This document shows, one piece after another, positions 25,970 to 34,501 of a stretch of 64,000 nucleotides of DNA (the first letter of the stretch is position 1; every line of letters begins with the position of its first letter). The position numbers and the translations under genes are program-made. Source of the stretch: an uncultured bacterium (GTDB taxonomy: Bacteria > Cyanobacteriota > Vampirovibrionia > Gastranaerophilales > Gastranaerophilaceae); assembly GCA_902763805.1 (NCBI GenBank), contig CACWTN010000005.1, positions 62,001 to 126,000 on the forward strand, given 5' to 3'. The notes below the pieces were generated by a model. The model was not told where the DNA came from and did no database searches. It saw nothing but the letters and a program-made list of their open reading frames with translations.

Positions 25970-26642
25970 GATTTTTGTAAAAACTCAAAATGTTAAAAAC
26001 TTTATCGGACTTATTGAAAATTTGATAAACAAACCGAAAAATATTCCTAAGATGGGACTTGTTTATGGTGAACCCGGATTAGGCAAATCACAAACGGCTT
26101 TATGGCTTGCGTGCAAGTATGACGGAATTTATTTAAGAGCATCAAATCTTATGACAGGCAGATGGCTACTTGAAGAAATGGTTAAAGAACTTGATGAGAT
26201 ACCGAGATTTCTAACTTCGGATAATTTCAACATTGTAGTTAAAAACTTAAAACAAAATCAGCAGGTCATTTTTATTGATGAAATTGATTACTTGATGAAT
26301 AACTATAAATCTATTGAAACCCTAAGGGATATTCACGATGAAACTGGCTGTCCGATAATCTTTATCGGTATGGGTTTGGCACACAGAAAACTTGAAAGAT
26401 ACAAGCACCTATATGACAGGTTTTCAGAAATTCTAAAGTTTGAAACATTTGGGGTAAATGATTTATCTCAAATAATTGGGCAGCTTTCGGAAGTTACATT
26501 TACTCCGGATGCAATTGAATATATCCATTCAAAATTTAACAGGTTCAGGCAAATTGTTCAGCTTATTAATCAAATGGAAATATTTGCTAAAGATAATAAC
26601 TTAACTGAAATTAATATGGAGGTCATAAGTCAAATACTATGA
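25962..26642 (+). CDS. AAA+ ATPase of the MuB/TnsC/TniB type
   Basis: A 226-aa ATPase with Walker A GEPGLGKSQ (36-44), Walker B VIFIDEIDYL (102-111), sensor region PIIFIGMGLAHRKLERY and an arginine-finger-like YDRFSE. MuB and TnsC proteins bind target DNA as ATP filaments and activate the transposase at chosen sites. It overlaps the upstream transposase gene by 8 bp and the next gene by 4 bp (ATGA), so the module is translationally coupled. Shorter than Mu B (312 aa), near the size of compact CAST TnsC. Confidence 0.9.
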   Translation: MNKIFVKTQNVKNFIGLIENLINKPKNIPKMGLVYGEPGLGKSQTALWLACKYDGIYLRASNLMTGRWLLEEMVKELDEIPRFLTSDNFNIVVKNLKQNQQVIFIDEIDYLMNNYKSIETLRDIHDETGCPIIFIGMGLAHRKLERYKHLYDRFSEILKFETFGVNDLSQIIGQLSEVTFTPDAIEYIHSKFNRFRQIVQLINQMEIFAKDNNLTEINMEVISQIL

Positions 26643-27193
26643 ATATTGAAAAACTAGCAAAACATTTGAAAGAATTTACCCAAGATGAAATCGAAATGAT
26701 TGCAGAGTGTGATTGTAAAACAGAACTTGAACGCCTTTTGAACGAGGGTAAAATAGTCTTTGAACAAGGATTGTATAAATATATTGAGAAAGAAGATACT
26801 CTTGAATACGGAATTTTTGCCACGCAAGAGAATTATAATTTGCAATTAAAATTCAAAGATGCCGTAGTCGGATTCATTGAAAATTATGCCAAAAAGAATT
26901 GCAAACAAAGAACTTATGAAACATATGAATCAATATTCCGAGTGAATATAATTCCGTATTTTAAAAATATATTTATTCAGGATATTTCACAAGAAACAAT
27001 TATCAGGTTTTATAAATGTTGCCGAAGAAGATGCCTTGGAGAAAGGCGGCTGAAAAATACAATGGCATTATTAAACCAACTAATAAAATATTATCAGAAT
27101 CTTGGAATCATTGATAAAACGTGTAATTTTCAAGTTAAACGACTGACAGATAAAAACAAGTTTAGTATTAACAGAATAATTTTTGAGGGATAA
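26639..27193 (+). CDS. Protein with an integrase core-binding-like domain but no catalytic domain
   Basis: A 184-aa protein. Residues 1-65 resemble a small helical/winged domain (ECDCKTELERLLNEGKIVF). Residues about 75-165 (VVGFIENYAKKNCKQRTYETY, cut here; then VNIIPYFKNIFIQDISQETI and LNQLIKYYQNLGIID) resemble the SAM-like N-terminal core-binding domain of tyrosine recombinases. It ends where the catalytic domain would start (KRLTDKNKFSINR), with no R-H-R-Y residues. Its place directly after the TnsC-like ATPase, overlapping by 4 bp, suggests a target-selection adaptor in the position held by TniQ in Tn7-like elements. This role is inferred. Confidence 0.7.
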   Translation: MNIEKLAKHLKEFTQDEIEMIAECDCKTELERLLNEGKIVFEQGLYKYIEKEDTLEYGIFATQENYNLQLKFKDAVVGFIENYAKKNCKQRTYETYESIFRVNIIPYFKNIFIQDISQETIIRFYKCCRRRCLGERRLKNTMALLNQLIKYYQNLGIIDKTCNFQVKRLTDKNKFSINRIIFEG

Positions 27194-27195
27194 AA

Positions 27196-27609
27196 ATGAC
27201 AAAATACAACCAACTGACACAAGCTGAACATATGTATATTTACAATAAAAAATCTTTGGCAGAGATTGGTATGGTACTTGGACTTTCCCGCAGGATTTTG
27301 TTTTATTGGAAAAAGGAATACAAGTGGGACGAAAAGCGGTTTGAAGTTGAACATACAAAATACCGCTTTAGTGAAGAATTGCTTGATTTCGCAAGAAAAA
27401 TGATGCAAAAAATATCAACAGATATTGATAAAAATCAAAAAACGCCACCACCGGAAATTTATTCATTAATAAATATTCTCAAAAACATTCCGCTAGTAAA
27501 ACAATATACCGACTCTTTACAGGAACAAACACAAAAAACAAAACCAACAGGATGCTTATCTCCGGATATCGTTCGTCAAATTGAAAGAGAAATTTTGGGA
27601 ATGGAATAA
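27196..27609 (+). CDS. DUF1804-like helix-turn-helix protein of the transposition module
   Basis: A 137-aa protein starting 2 bp after the previous stop. The N-terminal HTH reads LTQAEHMYIYNKKSLAEIG, MVLGLSRRILFYWKKEYKWDE, as in DUF1804/terminase-small-subunit-like proteins found with Mu-like phages. The C-terminus is a helical tail (EIYSLINILKNIPLVKQY; LSPDIVRQIEREILGME). It probably binds DNA at an element end or acts with the ATPase. No phage structural genes are nearby, so packaging is unlikely. Family assignment rests on pattern memory. Confidence 0.65.
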   Translation: MTKYNQLTQAEHMYIYNKKSLAEIGMVLGLSRRILFYWKKEYKWDEKRFEVEHTKYRFSEELLDFARKMMQKISTDIDKNQKTPPPEIYSLINILKNIPLVKQYTDSLQEQTQKTKPTGCLSPDIVRQIEREILGME

Positions 27610-27672
27610 TATATTAATTTGACTATTTTATCAAATAAAATTTTGTCATATAAATCCAGAATCATTTTGTTC

Positions 27673-27701
27673 TTGACTGCACAAGTGTTGTATTAGATAA
27701 T
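27673..27701 (+). promoter_or_regulatory. Promoter upstream of the 296-aa membrane protein
   Basis: TTGACT (27673-27678), a 17-bp spacer and GATAAT (27696-27701). The next gene starts at 27786 with an AAGGA ribosome site, giving a leader of about 80 nt. A second TATAAA lies at about 27754. Confidence 0.55.
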
Positions 27702-27785
27702 TAAATAGAAACAGTCTTTTTTAGTTTTTCTAAGGTGTATACAAAAATGCTATTATAAAAACAAATATTTTAAGGAATTTTTAAA

Positions 27786-28676
27786 ATGAATAAATACAAA
27801 TATATAGATAAATTTTATTTAGATAAATTTATTAATCCAATTTTTTTATTAATAAAACATATTTTATTTTTTTTAAAAGCACTTATTACAGTTTTATCTG
27901 AGAACATAATTGTCAACATAATCATACTTTCTTTTTATACATATGTTTACTTGCATACTAATATAAATGATAATATTAGGTATATGTTATATGGTGCAAT
28001 ATTTTCTATTTTATTAACACTCAATATTATTACTGCAGGTGAAAAATATAGAAAAGAAATCATTTGGGATGGCGATATAAGAATTATTGATTCAGGAAAT
28101 TATAATTTTGAACATAAAATAGATGCTTATTATATGTTAAGTCGCAATTTAACTCGTATAATTTCAATGATAATTACATATTTTGATAGGTCTTTCGCAT
28201 GGGGAATAATAACAAGTTATAAAGATTTTAATCAGACTGCAGAACATTTTAGTTTATGGCGGTATGAGAAAACAATTTTTGATTTGGATTATATAGATGA
28301 AATGAACTCATACGAAATATTTTCAAAATTTGTTAATTCCTTCAATGAAATTGAAGAAGTAATAACATCTCTGCAATCTATTCAAAGACAAATAAATACT
28401 TTTTGTCCATATGAATATATAAAAGCATCATTAGCATTGCTTTTAAATGAACTCTTGATTATTAGATATCATGTAATAAGTTTAAGAAAGTTTATACCGG
28501 AATGTTCTGTAGATGATAGTGCTGAACGATGGAAATTGAAATTATTAGGTTTATATCATTATAAAACTATAAATTCTTCAATAATACAGAATAACATAAG
28601 AAATCTTGTACAAAATTTATCAGTTATGTATAAAGATATAAATAAGGATTATAACTTTAGTAAAAGAAAAAATTAG
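27786..28676 (+). CDS. Membrane-anchored protein of unknown function (island cargo)
   Basis: A 296-aa protein, very AT-rich. Hydrophobic helices at about residues 15-35, 40-58 and 65-82 form an N-terminal membrane region; the remaining 200 residues are cytoplasmic and helical (EEVITSLQSIQRQINTF, LNELLIIRYHVISLRKF). No enzyme motif recognised. It follows the transposition operon after 176 bp with its own promoter and is convergent with the PIN gene. A membrane-plus-helical-domain design is common among defence effectors, but that is only an association. Confidence 0.75.
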   Translation: MNKYKYIDKFYLDKFINPIFLLIKHILFFLKALITVLSENIIVNIIILSFYTYVYLHTNINDNIRYMLYGAIFSILLTLNIITAGEKYRKEIIWDGDIRIIDSGNYNFEHKIDAYYMLSRNLTRIISMIITYFDRSFAWGIITSYKDFNQTAEHFSLWRYEKTIFDLDYIDEMNSYEIFSKFVNSFNEIEEVITSLQSIQRQINTFCPYEYIKASLALLLNELLIIRYHVISLRKFIPECSVDDSAERWKLKLLGLYHYKTINSSIIQNNIRNLVQNLSVMYKDINKDYNFSKRKN

Positions 28677-28732
28677 TTCTTGTAAATTAAAAGAATTAAC
28701 TATTGGTTATTTTAACTATATTCATTTATACA

Positions 28733-29794
28733 TTATTCATCTGCATCTAATGGCTCATCGATATTAAATTCTGTATGAATTTCATCTGGTTCTGATATAA
28801 CCTCAAATTCGCCATTAGATGTATCCAGTCCAACAACAATTTCAACTTCTTCAACTTGAAACCTGTTGTCAATTTCTATGTTTTCTACAAAATAATATCT
28901 ATCGTCTTCTTTATCATAGGATGCGTTACTGTAGTCATCAGCATTCAGTACAGAATTGACTTGATATTGCACAGATATTGCCAATTGTACATAATTTTCT
29001 TCTGGGTCAATATCATAAATGTCATAATCTGTTCGACTAAATTCTAATGAATCTGGAATATAATCGACACTTGATATATCAAAATCATAAAAAGAATTTT
29101 GTGACAATTCATTAGTATCATAACCATAATTATCAATATCTAAGCTTGCTAAAAATACATTTAATACTTGTTCTAAATTTGAACTTCTATTACTCATTGC
29201 TTGTGATATTCTCATTGTATATTCTTCATTTTCCGCATTTAACCTATTAAGTAATGTTCCGATTTTTTCTTCATAGGTTAATCTTTCATTATTATCAATA
29301 AATGATATACAATCGTGATCGCTACTTAAAAATATCCCACTCCAATTTCTTTCTTTTAAATATTCTGCTATTGTTTCAATTATAAATGCATCTGGGAATT
29401 CGTATTTTTTATCTTCTTTAGATGTATCAAAAGGTGGTTTATTGTTTAAATAATTACTTATAATTCTTCTACCAATGCCTTTTTCCGGAACTTCAATTAT
29501 TGTACAATTCTTTTTTATATAATTATTAAATTTATCTAATAGATTCTGAATAATATCTTCTTTCCTAGTATTAAAATATGACCATATGGTACGTGCTTCT
29601 TTTCTTACAATTTTTACACCTTCTTCTACTTCAAATTTTATACGATTTTCTATTTCTGCTTTTACAACATCAGTTATAAACAAATTTATCAATCCGTTTT
29701 GTCGTAATCTTTCAAGACTTATAAACTGTCTATTTTCAATATCAAAACATTGATTTTTAAATATGGATGTGTCTATAAAAATATTGTATGCCAT
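28733..29794 (-). CDS. PIN-domain ribonuclease-like protein with acidic C-terminal domain
   Basis: A 353-aa protein. The N-terminal 190 residues have the PIN acidic set in order: FIDTSIFKN, TDVVKAEIENRI, FPDAFIIETIAEYL, FLSSDHDCI. These coordinate the metal ions of a nuclease. The rest (about 200-353) is acidic with many Asp/Glu and Tyr (SSVDYIPDSLEFSRTDYDIYD) and repeated beta-like strands, function unknown. Larger than VapC toxins and similar to DUF4935-type PIN proteins. A 70-aa gene lies 72 bp upstream in the same direction and may be its partner. Confidence 0.8.
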   Translation of the reverse strand: MAYNIFIDTSIFKNQCFDIENRQFISLERLRQNGLINLFITDVVKAEIENRIKFEVEEGVKIVRKEARTIWSYFNTRKEDIIQNLLDKFNNYIKKNCTIIEVPEKGIGRRIISNYLNNKPPFDTSKEDKKYEFPDAFIIETIAEYLKERNWSGIFLSSDHDCISFIDNNERLTYEEKIGTLLNRLNAENEEYTMRISQAMSNRSSNLEQVLNVFLASLDIDNYGYDTNELSQNSFYDFDISSVDYIPDSLEFSRTDYDIYDIDPEENYVQLAISVQYQVNSVLNADDYSNASYDKEDDRYYFVENIEIDNRFQVEEVEIVVGLDTSNGEFEVISEPDEIHTEFNIDEPLDADE

Positions 29795-29866
29795 TTATAT
29801 TAATACTCCTATTATAATTTTTAAAAATTGCATTGTTTAGTTATTAAAAAATTATTTTTACTTTTA

Positions 29867-30079
29867 TTAACTCCTATGACTTATCCACTCTCTTATTACT
29901 TCCAATCTTGGATGATTTAATAATTCTTGTTCATTGGACAAAATAAGAAGATCTATTATTTCTTGTTTTTCTTTATCATTTGCCTCTGAGAAACGTCTTA
30001 TTAATTCTTCTGCAGCAATATCTATTTCTATAGTATTTTTGTCAAGTTCATTTAAATGTTGCCTAATAAGATTTTCCAT
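29867..30079 (-). CDS. Small acidic helical protein upstream of the PIN gene
   Basis: A 70-aa protein (MENLIRQHLNELDKNTIEID ... PRLEVIREWISHRS), predicted to be all helix, with a ribosome site AAAGGAG. Its size, order and direction (small gene, then nuclease) resemble a toxin-antitoxin or immunity pair. No DNA-binding motif is visible, so if it is an antitoxin it may act only by protein contact. Function inferred from context alone. Confidence 0.55.
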   Translation of the reverse strand: MENLIRQHLNELDKNTIEIDIAAEELIRRFSEANDKEKQEIIDLLILSNEQELLNHPRLEVIREWISHRS

Positions 30080-30214
30080 ATATACTCCTTTTTTATTTTT
30101 CTTCTAATAATTTAATTAAGAAAGTACAAATATTATAATACCTGTCCATATTATGTACAAGGTTTAAAGAGAATAGAGTATAATTTAGCCTGAAAGTATT
30201 GCTATTATGCAATA

Positions 30215-31342
30215 TTAATATTCAGGTGGCAATACTTTTTCGCCATTCCTATATGCGTTCTGGCTTAATGTCATTTGTATATCAATACTTTGACCATTGT
30301 AGTCATATGGCAATGGTCTAAAAGGAGCCGTTATTTCTACAGCTCTTAATGCAGAAGCATCTACTTCTGATATACCCGAAGATTTTTTTATCTGACTTGA
30401 CAATAATCTGCCATCTTTGGATATTTTAAAAGCAACAATAACTTCAACTGAATATGGAGTTTTAGGAGGTTCCCAGTTCGCATTTGTTCTTTCAATTACT
30501 TCTTGCATGTATGGTTGTAGGTCTTTAGCATTAATATCCGTTTTTTCTTTTGATGCTACAGGATAACGAAATGGATTTGTTACTTTTTTACCATCATTTG
30601 TAGATAATTCCTCTGATTTAATAGGTTTTTGAGTTGCTGGTGTAGGTTTTGCTATTGGTGGAGGAGTTGGTTTTGTAGATATATCTTGTGATTTAGTTGC
30701 TGATTTTTGTTCTTTGGTATTTTTATTCTTCTTATAATCTTCATATTTCCTTAAATTAGATACAAATTCTGATAAATTACATGAAACTTCTTCTTGAGCC
30801 CAAACATAAGCACAAGTATATTGATGAAAATTATAATCATAATGAATATATCCGACAGGGTTACCATTTTCATTAACTTCAAAAGAAGAGTTCAAACCAA
30901 GTGTTGTCATACTTGCTTCTTTAACATCTGTATAAGACTTATTTTTACATTTATAGTCTTTGTATACACCTATACCAAAGTCCCCCAAATATTCTTTTCC
31001 TTGTTCACAACCTCTTAACCAGTTATCAGTAGTGTAATAGTTACCTGTTCCTGAAATAATACCAAATAATATTGAGATTAATATTATAATACCAATGATT
31101 CCAAAGGCTGTTATCAAAGAATTGTTATAATACTTGTGACCATTTGCATTATTAATTAACCAATTTTTACAATGTTTACACTTTTTTGCGGTAGGTAATA
31201 TCTCTTCACCGCAAAATGGACAGTAAGTTTTTGAAGACGATATTTCCTCTATAGGTATATCTTCTGCACAAATCGGACATACTGTTGCATTTATATCAAT
31301 TATTTCTCCACAAAATGGACACTTCTTTGTACTTTTTATCAT
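30215..31342 (-). CDS. Zinc-ribbon membrane protein with TonB-type C-terminal domain
   Basis: A 375-aa protein with two zinc ribbons at the N-terminus (CPFCGEIIDINATVCPICAE; CPFCGEEILPTAKKCKHCKN), a single membrane helix (AFGIIGIIILISILFGIIS), a Pro/Lys/Thr linker (STKPTPPPIAKPTPATQKP) and a C-terminal TonB-like domain (NANWEPPKTPYSVEVIVAFK, SKDGRLLSSQIKKSSG). The C-terminal domain resembles that of the chromosomal gene at 59279. It is the fourth gene of the zinc-ribbon operon, 9 bp after the third. Topology predicts a cytoplasmic zinc sensor and an extracytoplasmic TonB-type domain; target unknown. Confidence 0.82.
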   Translation of the reverse strand: MIKSTKKCPFCGEIIDINATVCPICAEDIPIEEISSSKTYCPFCGEEILPTAKKCKHCKNWLINNANGHKYYNNSLITAFGIIGIIILISILFGIISGTGNYYTTDNWLRGCEQGKEYLGDFGIGVYKDYKCKNKSYTDVKEASMTTLGLNSSFEVNENGNPVGYIHYDYNFHQYTCAYVWAQEEVSCNLSEFVSNLRKYEDYKKNKNTKEQKSATKSQDISTKPTPPPIAKPTPATQKPIKSEELSTNDGKKVTNPFRYPVASKEKTDINAKDLQPYMQEVIERTNANWEPPKTPYSVEVIVAFKISKDGRLLSSQIKKSSGISEVDASALRAVEITAPFRPLPYDYNGQSIDIQMTLSQNAYRNGEKVLPPEY

Positions 31343-31351
31343 AATATTCCT

Positions 31352-31963
31352 TTAATCATATAAATTTGTAAATAATGATGCAAAATATAAACTCCACACC
31401 ACTAATGTTATAATTATAAAAATAGAAGTTATTACAATCCAAACAGCTAAACATATAGCAGCTTTAGCCCAATTAATTTGTACAGAATTAAAGTGTTCTA
31501 CACTATCCCAATTTTTATTATTCCATGCCCATTCATTTCCTTTGATACCAAACCATATGGCAAAACCTAGAGGTGCAAAATAACCAACATATGGAACAAA
31601 CATTAATAATACCGATGCCATGTACCAGAAAGTTAAATAACTATTATTAAATATACCCCAAAGCCAAGTAAAACCAAAAGCACCCCAGTTAAATCGTTGA
31701 AGTTCATAAGGTAATGGTTTATAAGGTCTACGATATGTATTTAAATTTGCTGAACCATCTAGTACTTCTCCACAAAATTTACATTTTTTTGCAACATCCA
31801 AAATCTCTTCTCCACAAGCAGGACAAATTTTTGTTTTTGGTGTTTCTGCCACTGTTGGCTCACTACTTTCCTCATTTAACCATTTTCCACAAAACTTGCA
31901 TTTTTGAGCCTTCGCTTTAATTGTTTCGCCACAAAAAGGGCATTGTTTAGTGTCTTCCATCAT
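31352..31963 (-). CDS. Zinc-ribbon protein with DUF2628-like membrane domain
   Basis: A 203-aa protein: two zinc ribbons (CPFCGETIKAKAQKCKFCGK; CPACGEEILDVAKKCKFCGE) then a membrane region beginning RFNWGAFGFTWLWGIFNNSY and containing GIKGNEWAW and two or three further helices. This resembles DUF2628, a small membrane domain of unknown function. Ribosome site AGGAG; 8 bp after the preceding gene. No catalytic residues recognised. Confidence 0.82.
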   Translation of the reverse strand: MMEDTKQCPFCGETIKAKAQKCKFCGKWLNEESSEPTVAETPKTKICPACGEEILDVAKKCKFCGEVLDGSANLNTYRRPYKPLPYELQRFNWGAFGFTWLWGIFNNSYLTFWYMASVLLMFVPYVGYFAPLGFAIWFGIKGNEWAWNNKNWDSVEHFNSVQINWAKAAICLAVWIVITSIFIIITLVVWSLYFASLFTNLYD

Positions 31964-31971
31964 TTATACTC

Positions 31972-33108
31972 CTATAATTTACTTTCTAATTCTTTTCGAT
32001 ATTCTTCATATACTTTAAAAGCATTCTCATCATCAAAACCTATATCAAAAGCTTTATTACAATCCTCAAGGGCTCCTTTAGTATCTTGTGTTAAATATCT
32101 TGCCATGCTTTTTACTATATATCTGTCTGCTGGTGGATTTTTACATAATTTAATAGATTTATTAGCATCAGATAGTGCAGATTTATACATAGTAGGTTCT
32201 TCTAATTTTATGGCAGCACGCATTCTATAATATTCACTTGATTCCGGTGCATATTTTACAGCTTTGTTTAAGTCATCTAATATTATTCTTTTATCAACGT
32301 TTTGCCTTATATATATGTGTGCCCTTAAATAATACAAGTTGGCATACTTTGGATTTTCTTCTATTGCTCTATTAATATATTCTAAGGCTTTTTCTGTATC
32401 ATTTTCCAACGTTCTACTATAACCAGAAAGTGTTTGTAAAGCTATATAGTTATTCGGATTTATACTTAATGCTTTATTTGTTAATTCAACGGATTCTTTA
32501 TAACGAGGGTTGTTTTTTATGAGTTCAACTTTATTTTTTGAATATATCGTACTCTCAACCCAAGCAGCATAACCTTTTATTGCGTATGGCATATCTTTAT
32601 CTGGGTTTTTCTTTATACCATTACTTGCAATAGCATACGCACTATTAATTGCTTTTAGTTGTTCGCCATCAGTACATGCATTCCGATACTCATCTAAATA
32701 TTCAATACCAAATTTTGTTGTACCAAAAAGAGATTTATACATAACGTCCGTATAAAGTACTTTTCCGACAAAATAAACTACACCCAACAATAATAGTAAA
32801 ATTATAATTTTGTGCTTATTTTTAGATATTAAATTAAAATCTAAAGATAAATTTAATTTAGGCTTTACCCGAATATTATCAGAGTTTTTTTCTATAATAG
32901 TATTATCTCTTTTTTTTAATACTTCATCACAAATAGGACATACATCAACATTTTTGTCTATTATTTCATTACAAAAAGGACAATGATATTCTTCTTGTTT
33001 AGTATCATTTGGCAATGTTTCACAACATATCGGACAAATTGTTAAATTTGAATCAATTATTTCATTACAATATGGACAACGTTTTTTATTAGGTTCCATG
33101 TCTTCCAT
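31972..33108 (-). CDS. Zinc-ribbon membrane protein with TPR repeats
   Basis: A 378-aa protein: two N-terminal ribbons (CPYCNEIIDSNLTICPICCE; CPFCNEIIDKNVDVCPICDE), one membrane helix (KIIILLLLLGVVYFVGKVLY) and a C-terminal array of TPR units (EKALEYINRAIEENPKYANL, LYYLRAHIYIRQN, SALSDANKSIKLCKNPP, GALEDCNKAFDIG). TPRs usually mediate protein binding. AAAGGAG ribosome site; second gene of the operon. Confidence 0.85.
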   Translation of the reverse strand: MEDMEPNKKRCPYCNEIIDSNLTICPICCETLPNDTKQEEYHCPFCNEIIDKNVDVCPICDEVLKKRDNTIIEKNSDNIRVKPKLNLSLDFNLISKNKHKIIILLLLLGVVYFVGKVLYTDVMYKSLFGTTKFGIEYLDEYRNACTDGEQLKAINSAYAIASNGIKKNPDKDMPYAIKGYAAWVESTIYSKNKVELIKNNPRYKESVELTNKALSINPNNYIALQTLSGYSRTLENDTEKALEYINRAIEENPKYANLYYLRAHIYIRQNVDKRIILDDLNKAVKYAPESSEYYRMRAAIKLEEPTMYKSALSDANKSIKLCKNPPADRYIVKSMARYLTQDTKGALEDCNKAFDIGFDDENAFKVYEEYRKELESKL

Positions 33109-33142
33109 ATAAACACTCCTTTGGGTTTTTATTTATTTTTAA

Positions 33143-33832
33143 TTAGTAACACTCTTCGTGGGTTCTCCACTCAACTCTATATAAATTTTTTGTAACATCT
33201 TTTGTCAAAGGATATGTTTTATCAAATTGTAGATTAAGTTTGCCATCTCTATCATACGACATGTTCGTTCGTTGCATATTTACAAAGTCAAGTTGTGTTA
33301 ATGCAACTTTTGCTAATTCATAATCATTCTTGTTATAGAAAGAAAGTGTTATTAATTCTTTATCATTGGATGTTGGAGACATACAAAAGGTATTCATTTT
33401 CATATCTCTTATATCATATTTTACCCTTATATAACCGTTTTCATATTCTGGTGTAATGGAAACAAAACTTCCTGAATCAGTTTCACCACTTTCTTGTGTA
33501 TAATGATATAATATTTTATTAATTTTGTCTTCTCTTCTCGCATTAAGACTAATAATTCTTTCTATAAATGTCTTTTTAGGAACATAGCCACTAATCTCTA
33601 ATTTATAATCGAGTTTAAGAGGTTGATATAATAAATAAGCCATAACAACCAAAAGAAGTAATCCGATAGACACAATTAAAGCATATCTTTTTATATCATT
33701 TACATTAATAACAACTTTTTGTCCGTTATTTTCATTGAGATATTGTCCACAATGTTTGCATTTTATTGCAACTTTTTTTATCTCGCCACCACAAAAAGGA
33801 CATTGCTTGGTGTCTTGTTCCATATCTGCCAT
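33143..33832 (-). CDS. Zinc-ribbon membrane protein, first gene of the operon
   Basis: A 229-aa protein from the ATG after AAAGGGG; a GTG at 33847 is open but carries that ribosome site inside it. One zinc ribbon (CPFCGGEIKKVAIKCKHCGQ), one membrane helix (ALIVSIGLLLLVVMAYLLY) and an extracytoplasmic domain of unknown fold (SGYVPKKTFIERIISLNARR ... YRVEWRTHEECY). It heads the four-gene set and lies divergent from the XRE gene, whose operator is about 110 bp upstream. Confidence 0.8.
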   Translation of the reverse strand: MADMEQDTKQCPFCGGEIKKVAIKCKHCGQYLNENNGQKVVINVNDIKRYALIVSIGLLLLVVMAYLLYQPLKLDYKLEISGYVPKKTFIERIISLNARREDKINKILYHYTQESGETDSGSFVSITPEYENGYIRVKYDIRDMKMNTFCMSPTSNDKELITLSFYNKNDYELAKVALTQLDFVNMQRTNMSYDRDGKLNLQFDKTYPLTKDVTKNLYRVEWRTHEECY

Positions 33833-33939
33833 ATAAACCCCTTTCACACTTTTATTGTTTTATAATACCATGTTTCACTCAAAAACGCAGTATTATTTTA
33901 AGTTTTATTTATAATTTTTACCCACAAAAACATATTCTT

Positions 33940-33965
33940 ATATAGACAGCTACGGCTGTCTATAT
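33940..33965. promoter_or_regulatory. Palindromic operator between the zinc-ribbon operon and the XRE gene
   Basis: ATATAGACAGC, centre TACG, GCTGTCTATAT: an 11-bp perfect inverted repeat. It overlaps the region upstream of the XRE gene and is a likely autoregulatory site; it could also act as a small hairpin in RNA. Confidence 0.65.
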
Positions 33966-33993
33966 GCATAAATTTATCATTAAAATTATAGTT

Positions 33994-34272
33994 ATGCAAG
34001 ATAGTTCTAAAGACAAAACAAACCAACTAATTAAGACATTTGGGAGAATAGTTGAACAACATAGAAAAGAGCAGGGGAAAACGGCATATAGAATCTCTGC
34101 TGAAATTGCTTTGTCTAAAACTACTTGGCGAGATGTTGAGTTAGGTGCAAATGACCTAAAACTATCAACAATGTGGAAAGTCGCAGAAGGCCTTGATATA
34201 CCCCTAGAAAAATTAATTAGTGAAGTAAATACAGCCTTAGGTGAAGATTTTTCTTTAGCTGATATAAAATAG
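33994..34272 (+). CDS. XRE-family HTH regulator
   Basis: A 92-aa protein (MQDSSKDKTN start). The Cro/C1-type HTH is FGRIVEQHRKEQGKTAYRIS, AEIALSKTTWRDVELGANDL, followed by STMWKVAEGLDIPLEKLI. It probably represses its own promoter and perhaps the divergent zinc-ribbon operon through the palindrome at 33940. TAAAAT lies 7 nt before this ATG with no Shine-Dalgarno, so leaderless expression is possible. An upstream ATG at 33964 lies within the operator. Confidence 0.85.
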   Translation: MQDSSKDKTNQLIKTFGRIVEQHRKEQGKTAYRISAEIALSKTTWRDVELGANDLKLSTMWKVAEGLDIPLEKLISEVNTALGEDFSLADIK

Positions 34273-34273
34273 T

Positions 34274-34501
34274 CTATATCCTTTCAACATACCAATTTGA
34301 ATTTCCAAAATGGTTGAAATTCCACTGTAAATTAAAGTAGAAGTCAGTTTCAGGATTTTTATTGGGTTTAAAGTAGGGCTTGTTATTTTCTGTTCGGAGG
34401 TAACTTTCAAGTGCGACCTGCATTTCTTTTGAAAATCTGTTTTTAAATTCTATGTAGGATAACTGTATTCTTTCTCGGGTTCTTTTATTTCTCAAAATCA
34501 T
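34274..34501 (-). CDS. Small hypothetical protein (75 aa)
   Basis: Read from the ATG overlapping the 3' end of the upstream 66-aa gene by 17 bp (MILRNKRTRERIQLSYIEFK). Basic, aromatic, helical, no membrane segment. It is convergent with XRE, whose stop is 1 bp away. A longer frame from 34591 would sit entirely within the 66-aa gene. Function unknown. Confidence 0.5.
   Translation of the reverse strand: MILRNKRTRERIQLSYIEFKNRFSKEMQVALESYLRTENNKPYFKPNKNPETDFYFNLQWNFNHFGNSNWYVERI

Noticed and set aside
27196-27609. Phage terminase small subunit indicating a Mu prophage
   Set aside because: No large terminase, portal, capsid or tail genes follow; cargo is accessory. The HTH protein is better read as part of the transposition module.
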